DNA of 64,000 nt from RUG420 sp045642465 (GTDB lineage: Bacteria > Bacillota > Clostridia > Oscillospirales > Acutalibacteraceae), in assembly GCA_045642465.1 (NCBI GenBank), contig JAZUIY010000016.1:248001-312000 (forward strand), written 5' to 3'. A program made the translations under genes and the position numbers. The notes beneath the pieces are model-generated. The model saw only the letters and a program-made list of their open reading frames with translations. It made no database searches and had not been told where the DNA came from. Below are positions 49,898 through 57,834 of this stretch, in pieces. Within the stretch, counting starts at the first letter, position 1, and each line of letters opens with the position of its first letter.

Positions 49898-50396
49898 TTT
49901 TTGGCAGTTCCTTTGCAACCTGGTTCCAGGTGCATTGGAAATGGAATACGGCTTTATGAAAAACGGTAGCACCTTGCTCCTAGTATTCATTTTGGCTATC
50001 TTTATCCCGTCCTTCCTTTATATTGATGAATTAATGCTCCTTTCGGCCTTCGTTGTTTACGTATATGCATTCTTCCATGCCCGCAGATTAAGAAAAATGG
50101 ACGAAGAGGAACTGAAACTGAAACAGGACATCTTCATTTGGGATGAATTTACCGGAAGCCATACCAAGGATCTTCCTCAGGAAAAGATGAGAAAGTACAC
50201 CGGAATTGCCGCTCTGGTTCTCGGCGTCATTGGCCTCTTCAAAATGGCAGAACATATCCTTATTGATTACGCTGCTATAGAAAAAGCCCATCCAATCATT
50301 GCTCAACTCATGGATCTGACTCCGGATATCATCTTCTCCATCCTCATTATTGTTGTCGGCATCCTCTTAATCCGTGGTAAAAAGGAGAACTTATAA
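49881..50396 (+). CDS. Multi-helix membrane protein of the ECF operon
   Basis: A 171-residue protein. The start ATG 49881 follows TTGGAGG and overlaps the preceding gene by 17 bases. Helices are predicted near residues 32-62 (two), 107-130 and 145-168. The N-terminal SSNFWQFLCNLVPGALEMEYGFM resembles small PspC/LiaF-neighbour membrane proteins that begin with a short amphipathic region. Function unknown; probably part of an envelope-stress response with the sigma factor. Confidence 0.7.
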   Translation: MKKSSNFWQFLCNLVPGALEMEYGFMKNGSTLLLVFILAIFIPSFLYIDELMLLSAFVVYVYAFFHARRLRKMDEEELKLKQDIFIWDEFTGSHTKDLPQEKMRKYTGIAALVLGVIGLFKMAEHILIDYAAIEKAHPIIAQLMDLTPDIIFSILIIVVGILLIRGKKENL

Positions 50397-50527
50397 TGGA
50401 AACAACCAGAACCCATAAAGTGGGAACCATAACTGCAGGTGCCAGCCTCATTGCCTTTGCTATGGCCGGCTTTGACCTTCTTTTTCCCATATATCACCAC
50501 AAAATTTCATGGCATAGTCTAGTATGA
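50396..50527 (+). pseudogene. Truncated fourth gene of the ECF operon
   Basis: ATG 50396 overlaps the preceding stop and has AAAGGAG upstream. The first 20 residues, METTRTHKVGTITAGASLIA, look like the start of a small LiaF-type membrane protein (T-H-K-V-G-T first, then a helix). After FAM the frame enters the antisense of the 3' end of the minus-strand tetR gene and stops after 43 codons. The hydrophobic helix is cut in the middle. A deletion or insertion with its breakpoint near 50460 is the simplest explanation. Confidence 0.6.
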
Positions 50528-51038
50528 CTGCTGCAATTTCTTCAGAAGGGGAGACCATGCCTTGTTCCACCCAATTTAACAAAATAGCAATGCTACCGCC
50601 TTCCGCATAGAGGTAACGTTTGTTCAATTCTTCCTCAGTCAAAGCCGGCCGAAGTTTTGTCCATGCTTCAACGGCCCGCTTCTGGAAATTGTCCAGAAGC
50701 CCCCGGATCAGTTTGTTGTGGAGAATATCTGATTTCTGGACGACCAACAGGAGGTCTGGATGGTCGGTTAACAAATGAATATATTGTTCCACAATGGCCT
50801 TGGGATCATCAAAGTAATTGAAATTATTAATATCCAGTTCCCAAAATCCAAAAATTTGTTTTAACACATCTTCCGGTCGGGAATAGTGGGCATAAAAGGT
50901 GTTTCGGTTAATGGCAGCTTCGTTACAGAGCGCAGTTACCGATATCTTTTCAATTGGCTTCTTTTCCATGAGACGAACCAATGCGTCCCGTACCATGGCT
51001 TCTGTTTGTGCCACACGGGCATCTAACTTTTTCTCCAT
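50460..51038 (-). CDS. TetR-family transcriptional regulator
   Basis: A 192-residue regulator. The helix-turn-helix region is IEKISVTALCNEAAINRNTFYAHY, and a C-terminal TetR_C-like domain follows (LTEEELNKRYLYAEGGSIAI). The start at 51038 has AAGGAG eight bases upstream; an in-frame ATG at 51071 has none. The gene is divergent from an SDR dehydrogenase with 121 bases between, so it probably controls that gene. Its 3' end forms a junction with the truncated ECF-operon gene. Confidence 0.86.
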   Translation of the reverse strand: MEKKLDARVAQTEAMVRDALVRLMEKKPIEKISVTALCNEAAINRNTFYAHYSRPEDVLKQIFGFWELDINNFNYFDDPKAIVEQYIHLLTDHPDLLLVVQKSDILHNKLIRGLLDNFQKRAVEAWTKLRPALTEEELNKRYLYAEGGSIAILLNWVEQGMVSPSEEIAAVILDYAMKFCGDIWEKEGQSRP

Positions 51039-51077
51039 ACAAATCTCCTTAAAAGTGTTCGACATCTCCAAAAAACG

Positions 51078-51115
51078 GCTATATCATAGCACTCTAAATG
51101 TTCGTTATGTTATAG
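51078..51115. promoter_or_regulatory. Divergent tetR/SDR control region
   Basis: GCTAT-ATC-ATAGC (51078-51090) is a short inverted repeat, and TATAGT (51111-51116) lies to its right as a possible plus-strand -10. AT-rich sequence between the divergent starts fits overlapping promoters. Assignment of the dyad as TetR operator is tentative. Confidence 0.4.
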
Positions 51116-51159
51116 TATAAGAGTCGAGAAAAGGAAACTCAACAAAAGGAGGAAACAAA

Positions 51160-52056
51160 ATGGATAAGAAAATTGCTGTAGTAACCGGCGGCGGTCGTGG
51201 CATGGGCTTCGCTGCTGCTAAAAAGTTGGCTGAAAAGTATTACGTTATTATTACCGATGTCAACGAAGAGAACCTGAATAACGCAGTAAAAGAACTGAAG
51301 GACGCAGGCTTTGATGCAGAAGGTAAAATTTGTGACGTTTCTGACCGCGCTAAGGTAGAAGAAGTTGCAAAGTATGCTGCCGGCCTCGGTGACATTCAGG
51401 CTGTGGTAAACATTGCTGGACTTTCTCCGAGCATGACTACCGGTGACGTTATCTGGAAAGTAAATGCCATTGGTACCCAGAACATGACTGAATGCTTCAC
51501 TCCGTACCTGAAAGAAAAGGCTTGCATCTGCTGCTTCTCTTCCATGTCCGGTGACATGTTCCCAGACTTCCAGGTAATTAGAAGCCTTCATAACCTGTAT
51601 AACGTAAACAAAGATGCCTACAACAACGCCATGATGAAATTCTTTGGCGCTCTTCCGGGAGCACTTTCCGGCGCTTTGGGTTACATGTTCTCCAAGAACT
51701 TCGTAAACTACTGGTGCAAGCTTTACTCCCGCAAGTTAATGGGAACCAACATCCGTATTGTAACCATCAGCCCTGGTGACTTTGCCACTCCAATGGGCAT
51801 GTTGGAAAAAGACGGTGCCGCAACCTACATTCCAAACGCATCCATCAACCGCTTTGGTGATCCGGAAGAAATGGCCTTCCTGGTTGACTGCGTAGTAGAC
51901 GAACGCAACAGCTACCTTACCGGTGCTGAAATCCTCAACGACGGCGGCGTTATTGCCTCCCTCCAGACCAGTTTCCCATACTACATCAAAGCTACCATTG
52001 ATGCCGGTATGAACCAGTTCCACATCAGAGAAAAGATTCCATTTCTGAAAAAATAA
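51160..52056 (+). CDS. Short-chain dehydrogenase/reductase with loop insertion
   Basis: A 298-residue SDR. VVTGGGRGMGFA is the NAD(P)-binding glycine motif, NIAGLSPS the NNAG position and SSMSG the catalytic serine region. The catalytic Tyr-Lys pair is most likely YMFSK, which lies about 45 residues after the serine instead of about 12, because of an inserted helical segment (NVNKDAYNNAMMKFFGAL). Similar insertions occur in 3-alpha-hydroxysteroid dehydrogenase/carbonyl reductase-type SDRs. Substrate unknown. It is divergent from tetR and ends at a bidirectional terminator. Confidence 0.85.
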   Translation: MDKKIAVVTGGGRGMGFAAAKKLAEKYYVIITDVNEENLNNAVKELKDAGFDAEGKICDVSDRAKVEEVAKYAAGLGDIQAVVNIAGLSPSMTTGDVIWKVNAIGTQNMTECFTPYLKEKACICCFSSMSGDMFPDFQVIRSLHNLYNVNKDAYNNAMMKFFGALPGALSGALGYMFSKNFVNYWCKLYSRKLMGTNIRIVTISPGDFATPMGMLEKDGAATYIPNASINRFGDPEEMAFLVDCVVDERNSYLTGAEILNDGGVIASLQTSFPYYIKATIDAGMNQFHIREKIPFLKK

Positions 52057-52062
52057 AACAAC

Positions 52063-52090
52063 AAAAGGCTCCCAAACGGGAGCCTTTTTT
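52063..52090. terminator. Bidirectional terminator, SDR / 59-residue peptide
   Basis: AAAAGGCTCCC (52063-52073), loop AAAC, GGGAGCCTTTT (52078-52088), with A and T flanks on both sides. Confidence 0.88.
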
Positions 52091-52098
52091 ATGCCTTA

Positions 52099-52278
52099 TT
52101 ATTCATCGAACAGTTTTGGTCTTTCTTTGTTGTAAATAATTCCACCTTCAATACCATCATCGCTTTTGATGGGATTATCAGCCATAACATATTTTTCATC
52201 TGGAACAATTGGTGGCAAGCTTCCACCGGTAACTTCTAAAAGTTCATTTTCTAAAGCTTTCTTTTCGAGTTCTTTCAT
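52099..52278 (-). CDS. Small peptide with double-glycine-type leader, 59 residues
   Basis: A minus-strand frame from ATG 52278 (GGAGGTG upstream) to TAA 52099. The N-terminus MKELEKKALENELLEVTGG has the L-x-x-E-L-x-x-V-x-G-G form of bacteriocin and pheromone leaders cut by PCAT-type ABC transporters. The part after GG begins SLPPIVPDEK and is acidic and Cys-free, so it is not a lanthipeptide. A second gene at 59974 encodes a related N-terminus (MKELKDFELESVAAG, then FLPP). The promoter region contains CGTATAAT (minus strand, 52317-52310). No transporter or immunity gene is adjacent; function unknown. Confidence 0.62.
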   Translation of the reverse strand: MKELEKKALENELLEVTGGSLPPIVPDEKYVMADNPIKSDDGIEGGIIYNKERPKLFDE

Positions 52279-52325
52279 TTGTTTGCACCTCCATAAATCT
52301 TTCTATCTTATTATACGAACCAAAA

Positions 52326-52390
52326 CCGAAAATAGCGCAACATCAAAACAGATTTTCCTTTTTCACCAGTTGTCAAACAACTATTTTCGG
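52326..52390. repeat. Inverted repeat in the peptide/GntR intergenic region
   Basis: CCGAAAATAG (52326-52335) and CTATTTTCGG (52381-52390) are perfect 10-bp inverted copies 45 bases apart. They lie between the divergent peptide gene and gntR and may be paired binding sites or a long cruciform. Confidence 0.5.
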
Positions 52391-52439
52391 CACATTTATA
52401 CATAGAAAAGACAATTGCAAAAAATTATGATGAGGGTAG

Positions 52440-52456
52440 TGGTGGTAATACCACCA
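52440..52456. promoter_or_regulatory. GntR-type operator
   Basis: TGGTGGTA-A-TACCACCA is a perfect 17-bp palindrome ending 17 bases before the gntR start codon. Its form (TGGT-x-x-TA-x-x-ACCA-like) fits FadR-subfamily operators. It probably mediates autoregulation and control of the glycyl radical enzyme operon. Confidence 0.72.
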
Positions 52457-52473
52457 AAAAGAGAGGACACTGT

Positions 52474-53157
52474 ATGAAGAAAAGCTTGACCGAAGAAGTC
52501 ATTGAAAAAATGAAATACCAAATTCTCAGCGGGGAATATCAACCGGGGGACCGTTTGCCAACCCTCAGAGAATTAGCAGATATCTATAACGTAAGCCGTT
52601 CGGTAATCAACGCCGTGGTAGTGGATTTGGAATCCAACGGCTATATCCACATTGTGCCGACCAAATGGATGGAAGTGGCCAACTGGGAAGCAGAGGGGAA
52701 CCTTTCCATTCTCACGGATTTAATCAACTTTGGGCTCCTGAAAGAGGATCAGTTAAAAAATCTATTGGATGGCCGTAAGTTTATGGAACTGGAATGTGTT
52801 CGGCTGGCTTGCCAAAATGCAAATGCAAAACAAATTGCCCAACTAAAGGCTTTGGTTATTGAAGAAGCAGCTGAGGAAGACCCAAAGAAACGCGCAAATT
52901 ATGACGTGCGGTTTCATTACCTTATTAGCCAGTTATCCGGAAACTTTGTTTATGCCATCATTATCAACACATTCAGTAGCAGCGGCGTGGCTCTGATTGC
53001 TAGCTTCTATGATGAGTCTGTATTGGACTTTGTAACAAAGAAGCATGAGGAAATTCTAAACGCCATTGAGGCAAAACAGGAAGCAATCGCTGTTTCGGCA
53101 ATGGAAGCATTGCTGGATCATGGCGAAAGTATAATTCGTGAAAAATTAAAAAAATAG
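52474..53157 (+). CDS. GntR-family (FadR subfamily) regulator
   Basis: A 227-residue regulator. The N-terminal winged helix is QILSGEYQPGDRLPTLRELADIYNVSRSVIN, followed by a C-terminal FCD ligand domain (about residues 85-225) with metal-binding type residues D143 and histidines in RFHYLISQLSGN and LLDHGES. It starts the glycyl radical enzyme operon and carries a perfect palindromic operator just upstream. The ligand is likely the substrate or product of that enzyme, but cannot be named. Confidence 0.88.
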   Translation: MKKSLTEEVIEKMKYQILSGEYQPGDRLPTLRELADIYNVSRSVINAVVVDLESNGYIHIVPTKWMEVANWEAEGNLSILTDLINFGLLKEDQLKNLLDGRKFMELECVRLACQNANAKQIAQLKALVIEEAAEEDPKKRANYDVRFHYLISQLSGNFVYAIIINTFSSSGVALIASFYDESVLDFVTKKHEEILNAIEAKQEAIAVSAMEALLDHGESIIREKLKK

Positions 53158-53169
53158 GAGGTAGTATTA

Positions 53170-55662
53170 ATGGCACCAAAATACGAAAATGCCGTGAAAA
53201 AACCGGGTAATCTGACGCCTCGCGTTAAGTGGCTGAGAGATTACTATTTCGAAGGCAACAACCGTAAGTGGAACAATGAATACAGTTCCTATACAACGGG
53301 TACTCCGTGGGACTGTCAGTTCGATGAAATTACTTACTACATTGTTCCGGAAATGTTTACCTATCTTTCTCCGTTTACCGCATCCTTCAAGAACTTCTCT
53401 GAAGTTATTCCGGTAGACGACGATTTCTGGAAGAAATCCATTGTAGAACGTAAGGCTATCTTCACCAAAAAGGCCGTTACGGAATACTTGCCGGTTGAAA
53501 TCCTTCCGGGGGATCTGCTTTGTGGTGCAAAGTTCAACATGATGTACTCCATGTGCTTGACCAAGAAAGAGCAGAAGGAAAGAGACAAGTTAGTAAAAGA
53601 AGCCAGAGACAAGATGTATTTCATCTATCAGCATGGCTACGGTAACAGTGGTGCTACCAACGGACATTTGGTACCAAACTACCGCAAGATTTTAGACCAT
53701 GGCTTTAAAGGGGAATATGAATACATTGAAAGCCTCTACAATAAGCTGACTGAAGCAGAAAAGAACGGCCCGAAGGGCGAACAGCTCCGGGCTATGATGA
53801 CTGCCTGCACCATGCCAAAGGAATTGGCTGAAAAGTATTCTAAGTTCTGCTTAGAATGTGCAGAAAAAGAAGCAGACCCGAAGAGAAAAGCAGAATTGGA
53901 AGAAATGGCAAAGAATACTGCCAAGGTTCCATGGAATCCACCAGAAAACTTCTGGGAAGCAGTACAGTGCATGTGGATGACCCATATGCTTATCATGTCT
54001 GATGAACGTTATCCGGGTCCTGGCGTATCCTTCGGCCGCTTTGACCAGTACATGTATCCGTTCTATAAGAAGTCTTTGGAAGATGGTATGTCAGAAGACT
54101 TCATGAAGGAAATTCTCGGCTGCTTCTGGTTCCACTGCAACACTGTTTATGATGCACAAATCCGTGTTGGTGGTAACCAGGGTATTACCGCAGGTTATGG
54201 TCAGTTGATGACCCTCTCTGGCATGGGTCCAAATGGGGAAGATATGACCAATGATCTGACCTACCTTATTTTAGATGTCATTGATGACTACAGCCCGATT
54301 TTGGAACCAAAGCCAAACGTAAGACTTCACAAGAACTCTCCGGAAAAACTCTTGGATAAGGTAGTAGATATGATTTCCAGAAGCCAGGGTGCTCCGTTCC
54401 TGCTGAACTTCGATGAACGTGCTATGGCAGGTATGATGAGAGAAAGTAAACGAAGTGACTTCGCAGATAAGATTACCCTTGATAATGTTTGCGAATATGC
54501 TCCGGTAGGCTGCTTGGAAAACACCATGGCAGGTAACGACCGTTCCGGTACCGTAGATAACAACCTGAACCTTCTGAAGGCTATGGAACTGGTATATGGT
54601 AACGGAAAAGACTTGGCTCCTTACTATGACGAAATGTCCGGTAAGTGGACCAAACTGACTCAGGATGCACCAAAGACCGGTACTTTGGAAGAACTGGATA
54701 CTTGGGAAAAATTCTGGGATGCGTATGTTGTTCAGACCAAGTTCCTGATTGGTAAATTGGCTGAAACTTATGAATATTCCGAACGCATTCGTGCAACGTT
54801 CAATCCAACTCCATACCTGTCCACTCTGGTAACCGGCTGCGCAGAAAAGGCATTAGACGTTTCCCGCGGTGGTCCAGAAATCAAACTGGTTACCATGGAA
54901 GGCGTAACCTATGCTTCTACCGTAGACTCTCTGCTTGCTGTTAAGTATCTGGTTTACGACAAGAAGGAATGCACCCTTCAGGAATTGGTAGAAGCTTTGA
55001 AGGCCAACTGGAAGGGCTATGAAGTACTTCAGGCAAAAGCTAAATATAAGGCTCCTAAGTATGGCCGTGATGACAAGGAAGCAGACGCACTTGCTCAGAA
55101 GGTTATGACGACTTGGTCCGATGAAGTTTGGAATCATAGAACACAGTGCACCGGCAGACAGTTCCGTCCTGGTATGCTGTCCTGGAACTATTGGATTGGT
55201 TCTTCCTTCATTTTGAAGGCATCTGCCGACGGTAGAGAAGACAACCAGTTCTTGTCCAACGCCATCTGCCCATCCAACGGTGCAGACATCAATGGCCCAA
55301 CCGCAAACGCCAACTCTGTCGGTACCGCTTTGGGTGGCCATGGTGAAAACGGTGATTTTGAGGACTACTTCAATGCACTGCCAAACGGTGCTTCCCATAC
55401 CATTACCTTCAACAGTTCCTTAATCAATGACGAAGGTCATAAAGAAAAGTTCAAGTCATTCATTAAGGGCTACATCAGAAATGGTGGTACCGCACTGCAG
55501 ATTAACATTTTGGATGTTGACGTTCTGAAGGATGCACAGAAGCACCCGAAGGATTATAGACATCTTTTAGTACGTATTACCGGTTACAACGCTTACTTTG
55601 TAACCGTAGGTAGAGCCTTGCAGGATGAAATCATTGCAAGAGAAAGCCATAAAGGATATTAA
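53170..55662 (+). CDS. Glycyl radical enzyme, substrate unassigned
   Basis: An 830-residue PFL-like glycyl radical enzyme. The radical glycine is G805 in RITGYNAYF near the C-terminus. The thiyl cysteine is C448 in VGCLENTM, with E450 two residues later, the C-x-E arrangement of dehydratases and decarboxylases rather than the CC of pyruvate formate-lyase. Candidates include arylacetate decarboxylases (4-hydroxyphenylacetate, indoleacetate or phenylacetate) or a diol/choline-type lyase. No iron-sulfur small subunit like HpdC is present. AGGAGG precedes the start. The activase gene follows 3 bases after the stop. Class is certain, substrate is not. Confidence 0.92.
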   Translation: MAPKYENAVKKPGNLTPRVKWLRDYYFEGNNRKWNNEYSSYTTGTPWDCQFDEITYYIVPEMFTYLSPFTASFKNFSEVIPVDDDFWKKSIVERKAIFTKKAVTEYLPVEILPGDLLCGAKFNMMYSMCLTKKEQKERDKLVKEARDKMYFIYQHGYGNSGATNGHLVPNYRKILDHGFKGEYEYIESLYNKLTEAEKNGPKGEQLRAMMTACTMPKELAEKYSKFCLECAEKEADPKRKAELEEMAKNTAKVPWNPPENFWEAVQCMWMTHMLIMSDERYPGPGVSFGRFDQYMYPFYKKSLEDGMSEDFMKEILGCFWFHCNTVYDAQIRVGGNQGITAGYGQLMTLSGMGPNGEDMTNDLTYLILDVIDDYSPILEPKPNVRLHKNSPEKLLDKVVDMISRSQGAPFLLNFDERAMAGMMRESKRSDFADKITLDNVCEYAPVGCLENTMAGNDRSGTVDNNLNLLKAMELVYGNGKDLAPYYDEMSGKWTKLTQDAPKTGTLEELDTWEKFWDAYVVQTKFLIGKLAETYEYSERIRATFNPTPYLSTLVTGCAEKALDVSRGGPEIKLVTMEGVTYASTVDSLLAVKYLVYDKKECTLQELVEALKANWKGYEVLQAKAKYKAPKYGRDDKEADALAQKVMTTWSDEVWNHRTQCTGRQFRPGMLSWNYWIGSSFILKASADGREDNQFLSNAICPSNGADINGPTANANSVGTALGGHGENGDFEDYFNALPNGASHTITFNSSLINDEGHKEKFKSFIKGYIRNGGTALQINILDVDVLKDAQKHPKDYRHLLVRITGYNAYFVTVGRALQDEIIARESHKGY

Positions 55663-55665
55663 GGA

Positions 55666-56583
55666 ATGAAGATACTCAACATACAGCGGATGTCCACAGA
55701 AGATGGACCAGGCCTTAGAACCACATTGTTTTTGAAGGGCTGTCCGCTTGCATGCCAATGGTGTCATAACCCGGAAAGCATCCGTACAGACCCACACGTT
55801 GAGTGGATTGGGGTTAGATGCATCGGTTGCAGAACTTGTGTTTCCGTTTGCCCGGAAAAAGGCATTTCCATTGACGAAGAGGGAATTCATTTGCCGAAAA
55901 TGTGCCACGTGTGCACAAAGTGTGTAGAGGAATGCCCAACAGAAGCTTTGGAACTAAAAGGAAAACGAGTTCCGGTAGATGCGCTGTTTGAAGAACTTAT
56001 CAAAGACCAGGCCTATTGGGGCAAGGAAGGCGGCGTTACCGTTTCCGGTGGCGAAGCCCTCATGCAGTACCGTGAGTTGCCTGATCTCCTGAAGAAGTTG
56101 AAGGAAGCCGGCGTGCACACAGCCGTAGATACTTGCGGATTCTGTGCCAAAGGTGCCATCGACTTGGTTCTTCCATACACCGACATGTTCCTTTATGACT
56201 TAAAACTGTTTGACACCGAAGAACATTTAAAATTTACGGGTCAAAGAAATGAGGTTATCAAACTCAACTTTGACTATTTGGTATCCCAATGCCAGACTCT
56301 CGGTAAACGCATGTGGGTTCGCACACCAATTATCCCGGGTGCCACAGATACAGATGAAAATATCCGTGGCATTGCAAGCCTTGTCGGAGACAAGGTGGAG
56401 AAGTGGGAACTGTGTGCATTCAATAACCTTTGCAACGACAAATACGAGCGCCTTGGTAAAGAATGGGACTTTAAAGATGCAGGGCTCATGACCAGAGCAC
56501 GGATGGATGAACTGGTGGAAATTGCGAAAGCAGCCGGTGCCAAAAACGTGGTCTGGAGTGGTATGTCCCGTAGAGAGGAGTAA
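55666..56583 (+). CDS. Glycyl radical enzyme activase (radical SAM)
   Basis: A 305-residue activating enzyme that installs the glycyl radical using SAM. The radical SAM cluster is CPLACQWC (C-x3-C-x2-C). A ferredoxin-like insert follows with two further clusters: CIGCRTCVSVCP and CHVCTKCVEECP. Such inserts are absent from the pyruvate formate-lyase activase but present in activases of glycerol dehydratase, HpdA-type and benzylsuccinate synthase systems. GGVTVSGGEALMQ is the SAM-binding GGE motif. Directly downstream of its partner enzyme. Confidence 0.95.
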   Translation: MKILNIQRMSTEDGPGLRTTLFLKGCPLACQWCHNPESIRTDPHVEWIGVRCIGCRTCVSVCPEKGISIDEEGIHLPKMCHVCTKCVEECPTEALELKGKRVPVDALFEELIKDQAYWGKEGGVTVSGGEALMQYRELPDLLKKLKEAGVHTAVDTCGFCAKGAIDLVLPYTDMFLYDLKLFDTEEHLKFTGQRNEVIKLNFDYLVSQCQTLGKRMWVRTPIIPGATDTDENIRGIASLVGDKVEKWELCAFNNLCNDKYERLGKEWDFKDAGLMTRARMDELVEIAKAAGAKNVVWSGMSRREE

Positions 56584-56586
56584 GCA

Positions 56587-57432
56587 ATGAATAAATTCAA
56601 TATGAATGACGCAGAAGCGTTAAAAAATCCATATAAAATTGGTTTGATTTCCAGCATAGACGATGAAGGCGATGTACATATCTCCTTAATTACGTCCCTC
56701 ATGAACAAAGACGACGACAAAGTAATGTTCGGTGAATTCATTGAAGGGGAAAGCAAACGTTTCATTTACGAAAGACCGGAAGTAGGGTTCTTCATCATGG
56801 GCCTGGACAAGAAGTTCTGGACCGGCAAAGCAAAGTTCACCCACAAGGTTACCGAAGGTGACGACTATGCTATGTATAATGAAATGACCTTGTTCCGTTA
56901 CAACACGTACTGTGGTGTTTCCGTTGTTCACTATGGTGACCTCTTAGACATTACAGAAAAGCAGCCACTGAATATGGCTGGTGTTGTTGCCAATGCACTG
57001 AGAACCATTGCCCTGAAAGGCACCGTAGCCGGTGACAAGAATAAGCAGGTTCTCCGCCCATGGGCTGTTGAAATGATCAATAACCTTCTTACCCTGAAGT
57101 TCATCTCCTTCAAGGGCAAGGATGGCATTCCAAAGATTGTTCCAATCGTACAAGCACAGTCTCCATCTTCTGACCGCATTGCCTTTACAAAAGCTCCATA
57201 TTCCAAGATGTTTGATGAACTGGAAGACGGCGCAAGAGTAGCAGTATATGCTCTGACCCTCGACATGCAGGGCGTAGAAGTAAAGGGTACCTTCCACAAC
57301 GGTTCCATGTGCTACGTTGATATTGACAAGGTATATAACCCAGTACCTCCAAAGGTAGGTTACGTATACCCAGAACTCAAACAGGGCCCAATCAACTGGG
57401 ACGATGAACCACTGGTTGAAAACTTGAAATAA
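56587..57432 (+). CDS. Split-barrel flavin/PNPOx-like protein
   Basis: A 281-residue protein of two repeated beta-barrel halves. VHISLITSLMNKDDDKVMFGEF (start of half one) and VPIVQAQSPSSDRIAFTKAPY (half two) resemble the pyridoxamine-5'-phosphate-oxidase or flavin-reductase split barrel. Flavin binding is likely but not proven by motif. It ends the gntR-GRE-activase operon, so it may reduce or protect the activase, detoxify, or act on the pathway product. It ends at a bidirectional terminator. Confidence 0.65.
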   Translation: MNKFNMNDAEALKNPYKIGLISSIDDEGDVHISLITSLMNKDDDKVMFGEFIEGESKRFIYERPEVGFFIMGLDKKFWTGKAKFTHKVTEGDDYAMYNEMTLFRYNTYCGVSVVHYGDLLDITEKQPLNMAGVVANALRTIALKGTVAGDKNKQVLRPWAVEMINNLLTLKFISFKGKDGIPKIVPIVQAQSPSSDRIAFTKAPYSKMFDELEDGARVAVYALTLDMQGVEVKGTFHNGSMCYVDIDKVYNPVPPKVGYVYPELKQGPINWDDEPLVENLK

Positions 57433-57436
57433 CAAT

Positions 57437-57466
57437 AAAAAGGCTCCCCAAACGGGGAGCCTTTTT
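57437..57466. terminator. Bidirectional terminator, GRE operon / 29-residue peptide
   Basis: AAAAAGGCTCCCC (57437-57449), loop AAAC, GGGGAGCCTTTTT (57454-57466). It faces the minus-strand peptide gene ending at 57493. Confidence 0.9.
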
Positions 57467-57492
57467 ACACAGATAGGGATTAACAGACTTTC

Positions 57493-57582
57493 TTAGTAAA
57501 GGAACGGCGCAAACTTACGGGTGATAATCTGAGCCGGTACAACTGTTACTAAAATTAGGGTGTCTTTCCAAGATAATTTCAT
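57493..57582 (-). CDS. Small hydrophobic peptide, 29 residues
   Basis: A minus-strand frame from ATG 57582 to TAA 57493, preceded by GGAAGGTG. The peptide is MKLSWKDTLILVTVVP... and ends RKFAPFLY. A hydrophobic core (TLILVTVVPAQII) with positively charged residues on both sides is typical of membrane-active or small membrane peptides. Its promoter carries the TAGCC-N16-CGTATA signature shared with two other peptide loci. I do not recognise a family. Confidence 0.58.
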   Translation of the reverse strand: MKLSWKDTLILVTVVPAQIITRKFAPFLY

Positions 57583-57622
57583 GTCTGCACCTTCCTTTTC
57601 AAAAATTTTTCTTTCACCCCTG

Positions 57623-57649
57623 TATACGAGAGGAAAACAGAAGTGGCTA
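57623..57649 (-). promoter_or_regulatory. Shared-type promoter A (TAGCC-N16-CGTATA)
   Basis: On the minus strand TAGCC (57649-57645), 16 bases, CGTATA (57628-57623), then CAGGGGTGAAAG. Spacing and bases match promoters B and C exactly. It drives the 29-residue peptide gene. Confidence 0.65.
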
Positions 57650-57656
57650 ATTGGTA

Positions 57657-57698
57657 TAAAAAAAGCACCCAGGCTATTGCCCGGGTACTGCTTTTTTA
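57657..57698 (-). terminator. Terminator of the triplicated peptide array
   Basis: AGCACCCAGGC-TATT-GCCCGGGTACTGCT forms an imperfect hairpin, with an A7 tract on the plus strand at 57658-57664 giving T residues on the minus strand. It lies after the last of the three peptide genes and before promoter A. Confidence 0.7.
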
Positions 57699-57709
57699 TG
57701 CTAATTTCA

Positions 57710-57772
57710 TTAAGCACCGATCATTGCGCCAAAGGCAACTACAAGCAAACCGATAGTTTCAAAAAAGGTCAT
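57710..57772 (-). CDS. 20-residue hydrophobic peptide, copy 3 (Hol_Tox/TxpA-like)
   Basis: Minus-strand ATG 57772 to TAA 57710, with GGAAGGAGGAAACAGAC upstream. The product is MTFFETIGLLVVAFGAMIGA. The M-T-x-F/Y-E-T/S-I/L pattern followed by a hydrophobic helix recalls the N-terminus of TxpA/BsrG and holin-like type I toxins, but the peptide stops before their usual charged tail. Last copy before the array terminator. Confidence 0.7.
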   Translation of the reverse strand: MTFFETIGLLVVAFGAMIGA

Positions 57773-57834
57773 TGTCTGTTTCCTCCTTCCCAAATTATTT
57801 TTACATTAATAAAAACAGTTTTCAGTTTATTTCA

